From Actinobacillus suis ATCC 33415 (GTDB lineage: Bacteria > Pseudomonadota > Gammaproteobacteria > Enterobacterales > Pasteurellaceae), in the NCBI RefSeq assembly GCF_000739435.1, contig NZ_CP009159.1:2126001-2190000 (forward strand): 64,000 nucleotides of DNA, in the 5' to 3' direction. Below are positions 7,562 to 15,487 of the stretch, piece by piece. Position numbers and translations under genes: made by a program. The notes beneath the pieces are model-generated. The model ran no database searches and was not told where the DNA came from. It worked only from the letters and a program-made list of their open reading frames with translations. Positions within the stretch are counted from its first letter, which is position 1; every line of letters begins with the position of its first letter.

Positions 7562-8799
7562 TTGCTTCGATTTTTAAAGAACTTCGCTTATTAAGTCGTG
7601 ATCTGCACGGTGTGGCAGTGCTGTTTATTATGCCAATTTTGTTTATGTTGATTATGTCGGCAGCACTAAGTAATGAGAATGAACTTAGCCAAGATGCGCC
7701 GATAGTTTTATTAGCTGAGCCAAACAATCCGTTAAATGAAGCATTTTTTCAGAAATTGAAAGCGGAAAAGCTTAATATTCAACAGGCAGATATTGCGGAG
7801 TTGGCAAGGTATCAAGCTGCATTACAAGCGGGCGAATTTGAGCTATTAATTGCAAATTCTAATCAAAAATCGACCGCACTTTCAGATGAAAAAACGTTAG
7901 CGTTGTGGCTTAACCCAAGTGTTGATCGTGGTTGGCTATTAGGCGTGAAAGGTGTATTACAAAAACATTACACCCAATTGCGTTTAGATCAATATATGGC
8001 GGACAATAAGATTACGCTAAAAAATAATAAACAGAAGCAAATCAAAGCGATAGAGAAAAAGGTTAATCAGGATTTAGATAAAAAATTCGCTCAAATTAAT
8101 GATTATCTGGCTAAAGATTTATGGCAAGAAATCTATCTGAACCGCCAAGGTAAGGAAGTTGCAAAACCTAACTCGGTACAACATAGTGTACCTGCGTGGC
8201 TGATTTTCGGGATGTTTTTTATTATGATTCCGCTTTCTAATGTAATGGCGATGGAGCGACAAACCAATACCATTACTAGACTGCGAATGGCGAGAGCTTC
8301 CGCATTTAAACTGATTGTAGCGAAGTTGATTCCTTATTTCTTGATCAATCAATGCCAATTTATCGGTATGGTGGCATTAGGCTATTTTGTTTTGCCTCGC
8401 CTTGAAATGCCTGCTTTTTCACTGATTGGCGAGTGGTGGCACTATGCGGTATTAGCGATGGCAGTTAGCCTGTCTGCGCTTGGTTATGGGCTATTTATTA
8501 GTGTAGTGGCTCGCACAACTGAGCATGCCGTGGTGTTAGGCGGTGGCGGTATTATCATTATGGCGGCGATTGGCGGTATTATGGTGCCAACCTATGTCAT
8601 GCCGGAAATTATGCAAACTATCGCCGAGTTTTCGCCAATGGGCTGGGCGTTAAGCGGCTTCCAAAATCTGTTGTTGAACCAATATGAATTACCGCAAATT
8701 GCAAATTATTTGGCAAAATTGATCGCTTTTGGTGTTGTGATGATCGGGCTTGCCGCCTTGATTTATCAGCGACAATTAAGAACGCAGGCAAGATTTTAA
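7555..8799 (+). CDS. ABC-2 type transporter permease
   Basis: 414 residues from GTG 7555, which overlaps the ATPase stop. Topology is that of ABC-2 exporters of the YhgE/NatB style: one N-terminal membrane segment (residues about 18-40, VLFIMPILFMLIMSAAL), a long extracytoplasmic domain to about residue 215, then a cluster of five or six membrane segments to the C-terminus. Works with the ATPase encoded just upstream. A perfect Hin-type uptake core lies inside the gene at 7873-7881. Confidence 0.88.
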   Translation: MLIASIFKELRLLSRDLHGVAVLFIMPILFMLIMSAALSNENELSQDAPIVLLAEPNNPLNEAFFQKLKAEKLNIQQADIAELARYQAALQAGEFELLIANSNQKSTALSDEKTLALWLNPSVDRGWLLGVKGVLQKHYTQLRLDQYMADNKITLKNNKQKQIKAIEKKVNQDLDKKFAQINDYLAKDLWQEIYLNRQGKEVAKPNSVQHSVPAWLIFGMFFIMIPLSNVMAMERQTNTITRLRMARASAFKLIVAKLIPYFLINQCQFIGMVALGYFVLPRLEMPAFSLIGEWWHYAVLAMAVSLSALGYGLFISVVARTTEHAVVLGGGGIIIMAAIGGIMVPTYVMPEIMQTIAEFSPMGWALSGFQNLLLNQYELPQIANYLAKLIAFGVVMIGLAALIYQRQLRTQARF

Positions 8800-8812
8800 T
8801 GTGGTACATACT

Positions 8813-9097
8813 ATGAAATATACATTTACCTTAGAACCTAATTTACTTGAATTAGAACTGAAAAAATTAATCGTAAACGAATCCGAAAAAGACGAGTTTG
8901 AGTCGCAAGATATTGCGGATAACGAGCCACTTTTTGGTGAGCAAAGTCGTATCCAGTTAGATTCGCTCGATGCTTTGCAAATTGCAGTGGCGTTGCAAGC
9001 GCATTTTAAAGTACGTTTGCAAGGTGATCGTATGGTGCGTAAGCATATGATGAATGTTGCCGATTTAGCTAAATTTATTCGGGATTCACATCAATAA
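8813..9097 (+). CDS. Acyl carrier protein-like protein
   Basis: 94 residues from ATG 8813; a GTG at 8801 would add four residues. The phosphopantetheine attachment site is Ser51 in QLDSLDALQ, in the expected DSL context, followed by the helix IAVALQAHFKVRL. It is somewhat longer than a standard ACP because of an N-terminal extension of about 10 residues. It is followed with a TAATG overlap by a ketosynthase, suggesting a dedicated partner. It is the first of three carrier proteins in the cluster. Confidence 0.88.
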   Translation: MKYTFTLEPNLLELELKKLIVNESEKDEFESQDIADNEPLFGEQSRIQLDSLDALQIAVALQAHFKVRLQGDRMVRKHMMNVADLAKFIRDSHQ

Positions 9098-10056
9098 TGG
9101 CGGTTTATATCAATGCAAGCGGTCGAATTTCTGCAAAAAATTGCAAAAAACGAACCGCACTACAATTAGGGCAATCAATTGAATTGCCCTATTTTTCGGC
9201 TTTTGATTCTGTATTATTAAGTTTGCCGGCACTCTATGTGTTACTTGAACAGCAATTAGAGCAATGTCTGTCAAGTGCAGGCTGGGCAATCTCTGAATTA
9301 GCTGAAATACCAATTTTACTAGGTTCAACAGCCTATACGATTGCTGATTGCGAATATCGCTTTGCTACTCATCAAGCGTTAGCCAGTGAACCGAACATCA
9401 CGATAATTGGTGATTATCTCCAACAAAAATATGGAGCAAAAGTCTTTAACTTTGCTACCTCTTGCACCTCTTCTGCGCAGGCGATTGGTTATGCGGCAAA
9501 AATGATTGAACAAGGCAAATGCCAGAAGGTGCTTGTACTAGGTTTTGAAATGTTTAATCGTTTAACCTTTGAGCATTTTCAGGCGATGGGTTTGCTGGCA
9601 CAAAGTGCAGCAGAAAAAGGCATTATTTTAGGCGAAGGTATTGGTTGTGTAGCATTGAGCAATCAGGAGTCCGACTGCCGAATTTTAGCTGTTGCAAGCC
9701 TGACTGATCATTTCAGCTTAACCAATAATAGCGAGCAAAGTTTAGTGCGCTTAATTGACAAAGTGTTACAAAAATCCGACCGCTTGCCAGCAGAAATCAA
9801 TGCAATTAAACCACATTTTGTCGGAGGAGACTTTGATGAAATTGAGCAAGCGATTTTGCAAAAAATTGTGCCAAATCGACCGCACTTCCTCCCTAAAAAA
9901 GAGCTGGGGCATACGCTAGGCGCAAGTGGTGCATTGGAAACGGCATGGCTGTTAGAACAGTTGCAAAAAAATACTGAAAATAGACCGCTTATCGTGTTGA
10001 ATTATTTCCTTGGTTTTGGTGGCAGTAACATTGGGTGGATATTGCAATGGAAGTAA
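9097..10056 (+). CDS. Short beta-ketoacyl synthase
   Basis: 319 residues, about 90 fewer than a FabF-type enzyme. The nucleophile Cys is present in FATSCTSSAQA, and two candidate histidines are in IKPHFVGG and LGHTLGASG, so the active-site residues seem intact despite the shortened sequence. The C-terminal FLGFGGSNIGWIL is typical of condensing enzymes. Starts with a TAATG overlap after the carrier protein and overlaps the next gene by 10 bp. Probably one of the chain-extending or priming ketosynthases of the APE system. Two Hin-type or near-Hin-type uptake cores lie in it. Confidence 0.85.
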   Translation: MAVYINASGRISAKNCKKRTALQLGQSIELPYFSAFDSVLLSLPALYVLLEQQLEQCLSSAGWAISELAEIPILLGSTAYTIADCEYRFATHQALASEPNITIIGDYLQQKYGAKVFNFATSCTSSAQAIGYAAKMIEQGKCQKVLVLGFEMFNRLTFEHFQAMGLLAQSAAEKGIILGEGIGCVALSNQESDCRILAVASLTDHFSLTNNSEQSLVRLIDKVLQKSDRLPAEINAIKPHFVGGDFDEIEQAILQKIVPNRPHFLPKKELGHTLGASGALETAWLLEQLQKNTENRPLIVLNYFLGFGGSNIGWILQWK

Positions 10057-10529
10057 TCGCAGAATTTCAAGTAACGGAACAATTGGATGATAAAACCTTG
10101 CGTCAACGCTTGAAAGAATTGGGCGTAGATGCTCGTCGCTTAAGCCGCTTTACACAATTGGCTTTGCTCGGTGCTTTAAACTTACGTGAATTTGTAAATG
10201 GAGAAAGTGCGGTTTATTTAGGCTCGAATTTCAATTCACCGAGTAAATTCTACAAAATGTTCAATAATTTATTACAAGAACATTTACCAAGCCCGTTGGA
10301 TTTTATGGCAAATATCAATAATGCTGCGGTTTTTCAAATTGCGCAAAGTTTAGATTTACAAGGTGCAGGGATTTTTCTTGCACTGGAAAAACATGAAATG
10401 GCTAAATTATTCGATCTGGCCGAATTAGATCTTGCACCAAACCAAACTGCCCTGATTGGTTGGGTGTTTGAACACCCTCAACAACATCAGCAAGATGAAA
10501 GTTGTTGGTGGGTGGTGAGAGGGCTATAA
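10047..10529 (+). CDS. Ketosynthase-like partial-domain protein
   Basis: 160 residues from ATG 10047. Stretches such as DARRLSRFTQLALLGALNL and FMANINNAAVFQIAQSLDLQGAGIFLALEK resemble the N-terminal half of a chain-length-factor-like ketosynthase (Ketoacyl-synt_2 type). There is no nucleophile Cys at the corresponding site (IFLALE), and no C-terminal half. It could be a scaffold partner for the short ketosynthase just upstream, with which it overlaps by 10 bp. Small proteins of this kind are known from APE clusters; its activity is not established here. Confidence 0.7.
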   Translation: MEVIAEFQVTEQLDDKTLRQRLKELGVDARRLSRFTQLALLGALNLREFVNGESAVYLGSNFNSPSKFYKMFNNLLQEHLPSPLDFMANINNAAVFQIAQSLDLQGAGIFLALEKHEMAKLFDLAELDLAPNQTALIGWVFEHPQQHQQDESCWWVVRGL

Positions 10530-10544
10530 GCATTTTGGCTTATA

Positions 10545-10573
10545 TTGGTAGAAGGTCAGATTTCGTGTAGAAT
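10545..10573 (+). promoter_or_regulatory. Candidate sigma-70 promoter inside the cluster
   Basis: TTGGTA (10545-10550), a 17-bp spacer and TAGAAT (10568-10573), 35 bp before the lipoprotein gene at 10608. This is the first intergenic gap of more than 70 bp after the ABC genes, so it may give a second entry point for the downstream part of the cluster. Confidence 0.5.
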
Positions 10574-10607
10574 AAAAGAGTTATAGTTACATTAAAAGGA
10601 ACAACTT

Positions 10608-11099
10608 ATGAAAACATTATGGAAATTAATTGGGATTTTATCTATATCAGTCTTCTTAGGAGCTTGTAGCTCGATGACGTTAGATAGTAACTTAAAGCAA
10701 GATGTGAAGGAACAGTATACGACTTACAAGATTGTTAATGTGTCTTCTAATGAAACGATTTCGCCTGAAGTTGCCACTATATTCGAAAATAACTTAAGGA
10801 CGCAATTACAAAAATATGGCTACAAAGAAGGCAATGATGTTGTGGTAAGTTATGATATTAAAGCTTTTGATGAAGGCAATCGGGCATTAAGAATGTTTAT
10901 TGGGTTCGGTGCAGGTAAAGGTACGTTATCTGTTATAACGACATTAAAAGATAAAAACGGTGTTTACTTGGGTTCTGTCAATACGGAAACTACGTTAAGA
11001 ATGGGATTTTTCGGTGGTAGCTTAAATAGCATTATTGCTTCAACAGCGAAAAAGACCGCAGCTCAAATTAGAAAATCGCGAATTATTAATGCTCATTAA
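10608..11099 (+). CDS. DUF4410-type lipoprotein
   Basis: 163 residues. The N-terminus is a lipoprotein signal with the lipobox FLGAC (Cys20), so the mature protein should be anchored in a membrane. The central DEGNRALRMFIGFGAGKGTL and later FFGGS match the glycine-rich pattern of DUF4410 proteins. A clear Shine-Dalgarno (AAGGA) lies just before the start. Its role in the pigment cluster is unknown; it forms a pair with the next lipoprotein, 13 bp downstream. Confidence 0.75.
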   Translation: MKTLWKLIGILSISVFLGACSSMTLDSNLKQDVKEQYTTYKIVNVSSNETISPEVATIFENNLRTQLQKYGYKEGNDVVVSYDIKAFDEGNRALRMFIGFGAGKGTLSVITTLKDKNGVYLGSVNTETTLRMGFFGGSLNSIIASTAKKTAAQIRKSRIINAH

Positions 11100-11112
11100 T
11101 TAAGGAATATTT

Positions 11113-11550
11113 ATGAAAAAGCTAATGTTAGGTGCATTATCTCTATTGGTTGTCACCGCTTGTACTAATAATTTCCCAACAACGGATACAGTAGAAAAAC
11201 GTGCAGATTTAACAAAATTATGTATTAAAGAATCATCAAATCCACGTTTAGCATCTTTTGTACCAAGCCTTGTAAAAAGCTTAAAAGCTAAAGGTATTGA
11301 AAGTGAAGTTCATATTAATACTGTCCCTCATGATTCGTGTAAATATATGCTTAGCTATGCACTAAATGAACGCCGTAATTTAGTATTACGCGCCACAGTA
11401 AGAGTGAGCGAATTAGATGGTTCGGATTATGATGAAATTGGTGAGGTTGTTTATAAACAACGTAGCAAAGAAGAACAATCCGCATCAAAATCGAATGGTG
11501 TTCAAGGTCAGACAGACCGTATTGTTGCTGAGCTGTTCAAACATTATTAA
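11113..11550 (+). CDS. Small lipoprotein, Sbal_3080-like
   Basis: 145 residues with a signal peptide ending in the lipobox VVTAC (Cys17). The pattern of a conserved Cys in TKLCIKE, a SLVKSLKAKGIESEV helix-strand and DSCKYMLSYAL resembles the small Sbal_3080 family of lipoproteins of unknown function. Lies 6 bp ahead of the chain-length-factor-like gene. A role in envelope delivery of the polyene is possible but unsupported. Confidence 0.65.
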   Translation: MKKLMLGALSLLVVTACTNNFPTTDTVEKRADLTKLCIKESSNPRLASFVPSLVKSLKAKGIESEVHINTVPHDSCKYMLSYALNERRNLVLRATVRVSELDGSDYDEIGEVVYKQRSKEEQSASKSNGVQGQTDRIVAELFKHY

Positions 11551-11556
11551 TTTACT

Positions 11557-12309
11557 ATGACAGACCATTGTGAATTTACATTTAATATTTCAGCATGGAA
11601 TGTTGTAGCTAATAAACAACTTTCCATTGCTGATTGGCAACTAGGTGAGGCGCATTGGGTTAAAAATGCAAAAAATTGGGAAAATTTTACCCCTAAATTA
11701 GCGTTTTTGCCGGCAATTAAACGTCGTCGTTTAAGTGATTCAGCTCGGCTTTTCTTTGAGGCTGCTTGGGAGCTATTACCGTCGGAACAGGCAAATATTC
11801 CGGTTGTATATGCTTCAAACAATAGTGAAATTAACCGTAGTTTTGGTTTGTGGCATACGCTATTACAAGATGGTGATGTTTCACCTACCTCATTTAGTTT
11901 ATCGGTACATAATGCATTAGTCGGACAATGGTCTGAATTTCGTCAAGTGACGGCTGAGACCATATCTATTACCGCTTCGCAAGACAACTTAGAGTCCGCT
12001 TTGTTAGAAGCTTATTTGCTCTTGAATGACGGAGCAGACCGTGTGCTCGTTGTTGTGGCGGAAAGCCCATTATTAGAAAACTATAATGCACAGCCGATTG
12101 AACGTCAGCCTTTTGCATATGCGCTAGCATTGGTAGTCACAAAAGGTGAGCAATATCAGCTGAGTTTGGTTGTAAAAGATAGCGTGAATACGACCGCTTG
12201 TTTAGCAAAAGATAATGCTTTAACGTGGGTTCAAAACCATTATGCGAATAGTGTGCAATGGCAAACTAAAAGTACAAATGGAAAGGTATGGCAATGGCGA
12301 AAAAATTAG
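11557..12309 (+). CDS. Ketosynthase chain-length-factor-like protein (Ketoacyl-synt_2)
   Basis: 250 residues. It matches the short N-terminal ketosynthase-like family found in APE clusters (ApeC-type): AFLPAIKRRRLSDSARLFFEAAWE, then VVYASNNSEINRSFGLW, then SPTSFSLSVHNALVGQWS. No Cys is found at the nucleophile site (ISITASQDNLESA), as expected for a chain length factor. In characterised APE systems a KS works as a heterodimer with such a factor. It overlaps the acyltransferase gene by 22 bp. Confidence 0.8.
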   Translation: MTDHCEFTFNISAWNVVANKQLSIADWQLGEAHWVKNAKNWENFTPKLAFLPAIKRRRLSDSARLFFEAAWELLPSEQANIPVVYASNNSEINRSFGLWHTLLQDGDVSPTSFSLSVHNALVGQWSEFRQVTAETISITASQDNLESALLEAYLLLNDGADRVLVVVAESPLLENYNAQPIERQPFAYALALVVTKGEQYQLSLVVKDSVNTTACLAKDNALTWVQNHYANSVQWQTKSTNGKVWQWRKN

Positions 12310-13058
12310 ACTGGCTGCGTCGATTCTTAGGGACGATGTTGGGTTTTGTGTTATTTGGCGTATTAGGAATCAGTTATAGAATTATTCTTTCTCCTTATGT
12401 TAAATACGTGAAAAACGGTGATCTGTCTCATGTTTTGCAAGCTCGCCGTTCAGTGGGGAAAATTTGGGCATTCTTTGTCAAATATCTAGTTGCCGTCGGT
12501 GTTCTTGAAGTGGAATATCATGGTTTCGAACGACTTGGACGTAAAGGTCAATTAATGGTTGCTAATCATCCTTCTCTATTGGACGTGGTGTTAATCTTTT
12601 CAAAAGAAAACCGTTTAAACTGTATCGTAAAAAAAGATTTGCTTGATAATCCGGTCATGGTTGATCCTATTATTGCATGTGGTTTTTTGCCTAATTCCGA
12701 AAGTGAAGAAGTATTAGAAAAAAGCCATCAGATTTTACAAGAAGAGTCGTTATTGCTTTTCCCTGAAGGTACTAGAACAGGTTGGGATGGTGTAGTTAAT
12801 TTGCATAGAGGTGCCGTATCTATCGGCTTACGTAGCGCAGAAGTAATTACTCCGATTATAATTAAAATGTCTCCGCCGAATTTAAAAAAAGGTCAACCTT
12901 GGTATAAGGTTCCTTCTCAGAAAATTCGTTATCAATTAACGGTTGCCGAAGATATTGATCCGAAAGCGTTATTAGCGGAAAAGCCATTACCTATTGCTTC
13001 TCGTCGATTGAAAAAACAATTAGAAGATTTATTTAATTCACATACTCATACAATTTAA
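12288..13058 (+). CDS. Lysophospholipid acyltransferase family protein (PlsC-like)
   Basis: 256 residues from ATG 12288 (a second ATG is two codons later). One hydrophobic N-terminal segment (GTMLGFVLFGVLGISY) is followed by the acyltransferase motifs: HPSLLD (the HX4D box, about residue 94) and FPEGTR (about 162-167). ApeD of APE clusters is of this family. It should transfer an acyl chain to a hydroxyl acceptor at the inner membrane, possibly helping to lipidate the polyene. The acceptor is unknown. Confidence 0.88.
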   Translation: MAMAKKLDWLRRFLGTMLGFVLFGVLGISYRIILSPYVKYVKNGDLSHVLQARRSVGKIWAFFVKYLVAVGVLEVEYHGFERLGRKGQLMVANHPSLLDVVLIFSKENRLNCIVKKDLLDNPVMVDPIIACGFLPNSESEEVLEKSHQILQEESLLLFPEGTRTGWDGVVNLHRGAVSIGLRSAEVITPIIIKMSPPNLKKGQPWYKVPSQKIRYQLTVAEDIDPKALLAEKPLPIASRRLKKQLEDLFNSHTHTI

Positions 13059-13067
13059 GGACAGAAA

Positions 13068-13325
13068 ATGGAACTTGAACTGCAATTAAAACAATTAATT
13101 ATCGATAGCCTTGGTCTTGAAGATATGAGCGTAGAGGATATTGAAACGGATGCTCCACTTTTCGGTGATGATGGGTTGGGTTTAGATTCAGTAGACGCAC
13201 TTGAACTTGGTTTAGCGGTACAAAAAACTTTTGGATTACAACTAGATAGCGAAAAGCAGAATTTACGTAATCACTTTGAAAGTGTTGCGACATTAGCAAC
13301 ATTTATTCGTTCGATTAAGGGGTAA
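13068..13325 (+). CDS. Acyl carrier protein (ApeE-like)
   Basis: 85 residues with the phosphopantetheine site Ser41 in LGLDSVDALEL. The acidic helix after the serine and the overall length are typical of an ACP. A good Shine-Dalgarno (AAGGA) precedes the ATG. It is followed after three bases by a second ACP gene, the tandem arrangement seen in APE clusters, where the two ACPs carry starter and extender chains. Confidence 0.92.
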   Translation: MELELQLKQLIIDSLGLEDMSVEDIETDAPLFGDDGLGLDSVDALELGLAVQKTFGLQLDSEKQNLRNHFESVATLATFIRSIKG

Positions 13326-13328
13326 ATA

Positions 13329-13583
13329 ATGACTGAACAAGAAATTCAAACATTATTGGTAAATGCGTTGGAAACTTTGTTTGAAGTTGATCCGAAGAGC
13401 ATTACGCCGGAAACAAACTTATATGAAGATTTAGAAATCGATAGTATTGATGCGATTGACTTAATTGATCATATTAAACGTGAAACAGGACACAAATTAC
13501 AAGCCGAAGATTTTCGTAATGTTCGTACTGTTGCCGATGTGGTGCAGGCAGTCGTGAAAATCAGCCAAAAAGGCGAAGAATAG
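13329..13583 (+). CDS. Acyl carrier protein (ApeF-like)
   Basis: 84 residues; attachment site Ser39 in LEIDSIDAIDL. More like the fatty-acid ACP consensus than its neighbour. Second of the tandem ACP pair, just before the AMP-ligase that probably loads one of them. Confidence 0.92.
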   Translation: MTEQEIQTLLVNALETLFEVDPKSITPETNLYEDLEIDSIDAIDLIDHIKRETGHKLQAEDFRNVRTVADVVQAVVKISQKGEE

Positions 13584-13600
13584 TATTTATCTCTTCACGA

Positions 13601-14944
13601 ATGAATTACTCATCAACAGAGCTTATTGCTCAATATCCTACTTGGTATTATACCGATTTTGAACAGCGTGTTTGGCAAATTGCGACAGCGCTTCAACAGC
13701 AACAAATTCATACAGTTGCACTTTGGTTTGAAGATGGAGCAAAATTAGCCTGCACGCTGTTAGCTTGTTGGCATGCCAATGTACGCACCTTATTCCTTCC
13801 TAACTTTACTGAAGAAAGTATCGCTTGGGCAAATCAGCTGGCAGATATTTGGCTTGCTGATGTACCGGTTCATCTCTCGAATGCTAAATATTTTGATGAG
13901 TTTGCTAATCAGCTTGAATTGCAAAAAAGTGAGAAAAAGCGACCGCTTGCTGACTTTATTGCCGATACTCAACTTTTGATGAAAACCTCTGGCAGTACCG
14001 GTCAGCCTAAAACGATTATAAAAACGGCCGGTCAGCTATGGAAAAATGCCCAAGTCTGTGCACAAGCATTTGGATTTGAATCTGGTAATCAAATTACGGC
14101 CGTTTGTACCGTGAGTATTCAACATTTATATGGGTTAATTTGTCAAATTATGATGCCGTTGGTATTAGGTTGGCAGATTGGGCGTAAACAACAGTTCTTT
14201 CCTGAAAATGTGGCTCAAGTTTGTCGTCAAACGAAAAAAACAGTGCTGATTAGTAGCCCTACAATGTTGGCAAGTATTGATTGGCAGCGTTTATCTTTTC
14301 CCACGCTTAGCGAAATTGTTTCAGCAGGAGGTATACTGCCTTCAGGTGTGGCAGAGATGATTTTTAATTCGACAGGTTTTCATGTTACTGACTTCTATGG
14401 GACCACTGAAGCGGGAGCAATAGCGTTTAAGCAAGATTCTTCTCTTTGGCAGCCAATGCCAACTGCAAAAGTCGGGATTGATGAGCGTTCTACGCTATGG
14501 ATTGAAGCCGATTGGTTAGAAGGGCGCGAGCAGTGTGAGGATGTAGTTGAATTTTCAAATCAACAATTTGCTATTTTAGGGCGTATTGATCGCATTATTA
14601 AGTTGGGTGACAAGCGAATTTCATTAGCAAGCGTCGAGCAAAATTTACAACAGCATATGGCGGTTTCGGACTGTTATATTGGTAAACATCCTTTGCAAAA
14701 TCGTTTAGTTGCTTGGGTCGCGCTTTCTTCGCAAGGGATACAGTTATACAAACAGAATCGAAAAATATTGGTTGCAACTTTAAAGCAGCATTTATCAATA
14801 ACACAAGAAAAAGTTGCCTTGCCTCGTTTTTGGCGATTTACCGATAAACTGCCACGTAATAGCCAATCAAAAATCAGCAAAATGGCGTTTGAACAAATTT
14901 GTACAGCAGAACAGCTTGATCAATTTGGAGTGTTATGCGGGTAG
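13601..14944 (+). CDS. AMP-dependent ligase (ApeH-like), stand-alone copy
   Basis: 447 residues, shorter than typical ANL ligases. The nucleotide-binding loop is KTSGSTGQPK (128-137); the YGTTEAG motif and LGRIDRIIKLGDKRISL hinge region follow; the C-terminal KLPRNSQSKI holds the candidate catalytic Lys. ApeH-type ligases activate a hydroxybenzoate starter as the adenylate and load it on an ACP. The protein is clearly paralogous to the N-terminal part of the product of 15488-17128, with the same motif order. The 3' end overlaps the next gene by 10 bp. Confidence 0.85.
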   Translation: MNYSSTELIAQYPTWYYTDFEQRVWQIATALQQQQIHTVALWFEDGAKLACTLLACWHANVRTLFLPNFTEESIAWANQLADIWLADVPVHLSNAKYFDEFANQLELQKSEKKRPLADFIADTQLLMKTSGSTGQPKTIIKTAGQLWKNAQVCAQAFGFESGNQITAVCTVSIQHLYGLICQIMMPLVLGWQIGRKQQFFPENVAQVCRQTKKTVLISSPTMLASIDWQRLSFPTLSEIVSAGGILPSGVAEMIFNSTGFHVTDFYGTTEAGAIAFKQDSSLWQPMPTAKVGIDERSTLWIEADWLEGREQCEDVVEFSNQQFAILGRIDRIIKLGDKRISLASVEQNLQQHMAVSDCYIGKHPLQNRLVAWVALSSQGIQLYKQNRKILVATLKQHLSITQEKVALPRFWRFTDKLPRNSQSKISKMAFEQICTAEQLDQFGVLCG

Positions 14945-15483
14945 TCAATATTGTAACTCGTTGTTTATTGAGCGTATTTAGCATCGCTTATCCGTTATTA
15001 TGGTGGTTATCACCAGAGATGGATTGGTTAACTTATATGCCGTTTGGCCTTGCATTCTTATGGTTTTTTCAAGGGATGCAAGCGGTCGGTTTTCAGCGTT
15101 TTTTTGCATTTTTTATGTCTATCATGTTGGGGGTGGTCGGTATAAGTCGAGGCTTAGATTGGATGTATTGGTATCCAGTTGCGATCAACGTTTTTATGTT
15201 AATAATTTTTGGCGGTAGTTTGTGGGCGAAGCAAACCATTATTGAAAAATTCGCTCGCTTACAAGATCCTGATTTACCTGCTGAGGCAATAGCTTATACC
15301 CGCAAAGTAACCCAAGTTTGGTGTGCGATTTTTATCTTCAATATTGTAGTAACTGTATCTCTGATTTATTTTAATCGACTTGATGCCTGGGCGCTTTATA
15401 CCGGTGTGATTGCCTATATTATTATGGCAATCGTCATGGTGGGAGAATGGCTGATTCGTCCGAAACATAACAGAACATTTTAA
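14935..15483 (+). CDS. COG4648-type inner membrane protein (ApeG-like)
   Basis: 182 residues, with about five or six hydrophobic segments spread over the whole length (for example residues 5-20, 33-46, 56-75, 80-100, 125-145 and 155-175). Membrane proteins of this kind are a constant member of APE clusters; their function is not known. It is embedded between two paralogous AMP-ligase genes. Confidence 0.75.
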   Translation: MRVVNIVTRCLLSVFSIAYPLLWWLSPEMDWLTYMPFGLAFLWFFQGMQAVGFQRFFAFFMSIMLGVVGISRGLDWMYWYPVAINVFMLIIFGGSLWAKQTIIEKFARLQDPDLPAEAIAYTRKVTQVWCAIFIFNIVVTVSLIYFNRLDAWALYTGVIAYIIMAIVMVGEWLIRPKHNRTF

Positions 15484-15487
15484 TTTT

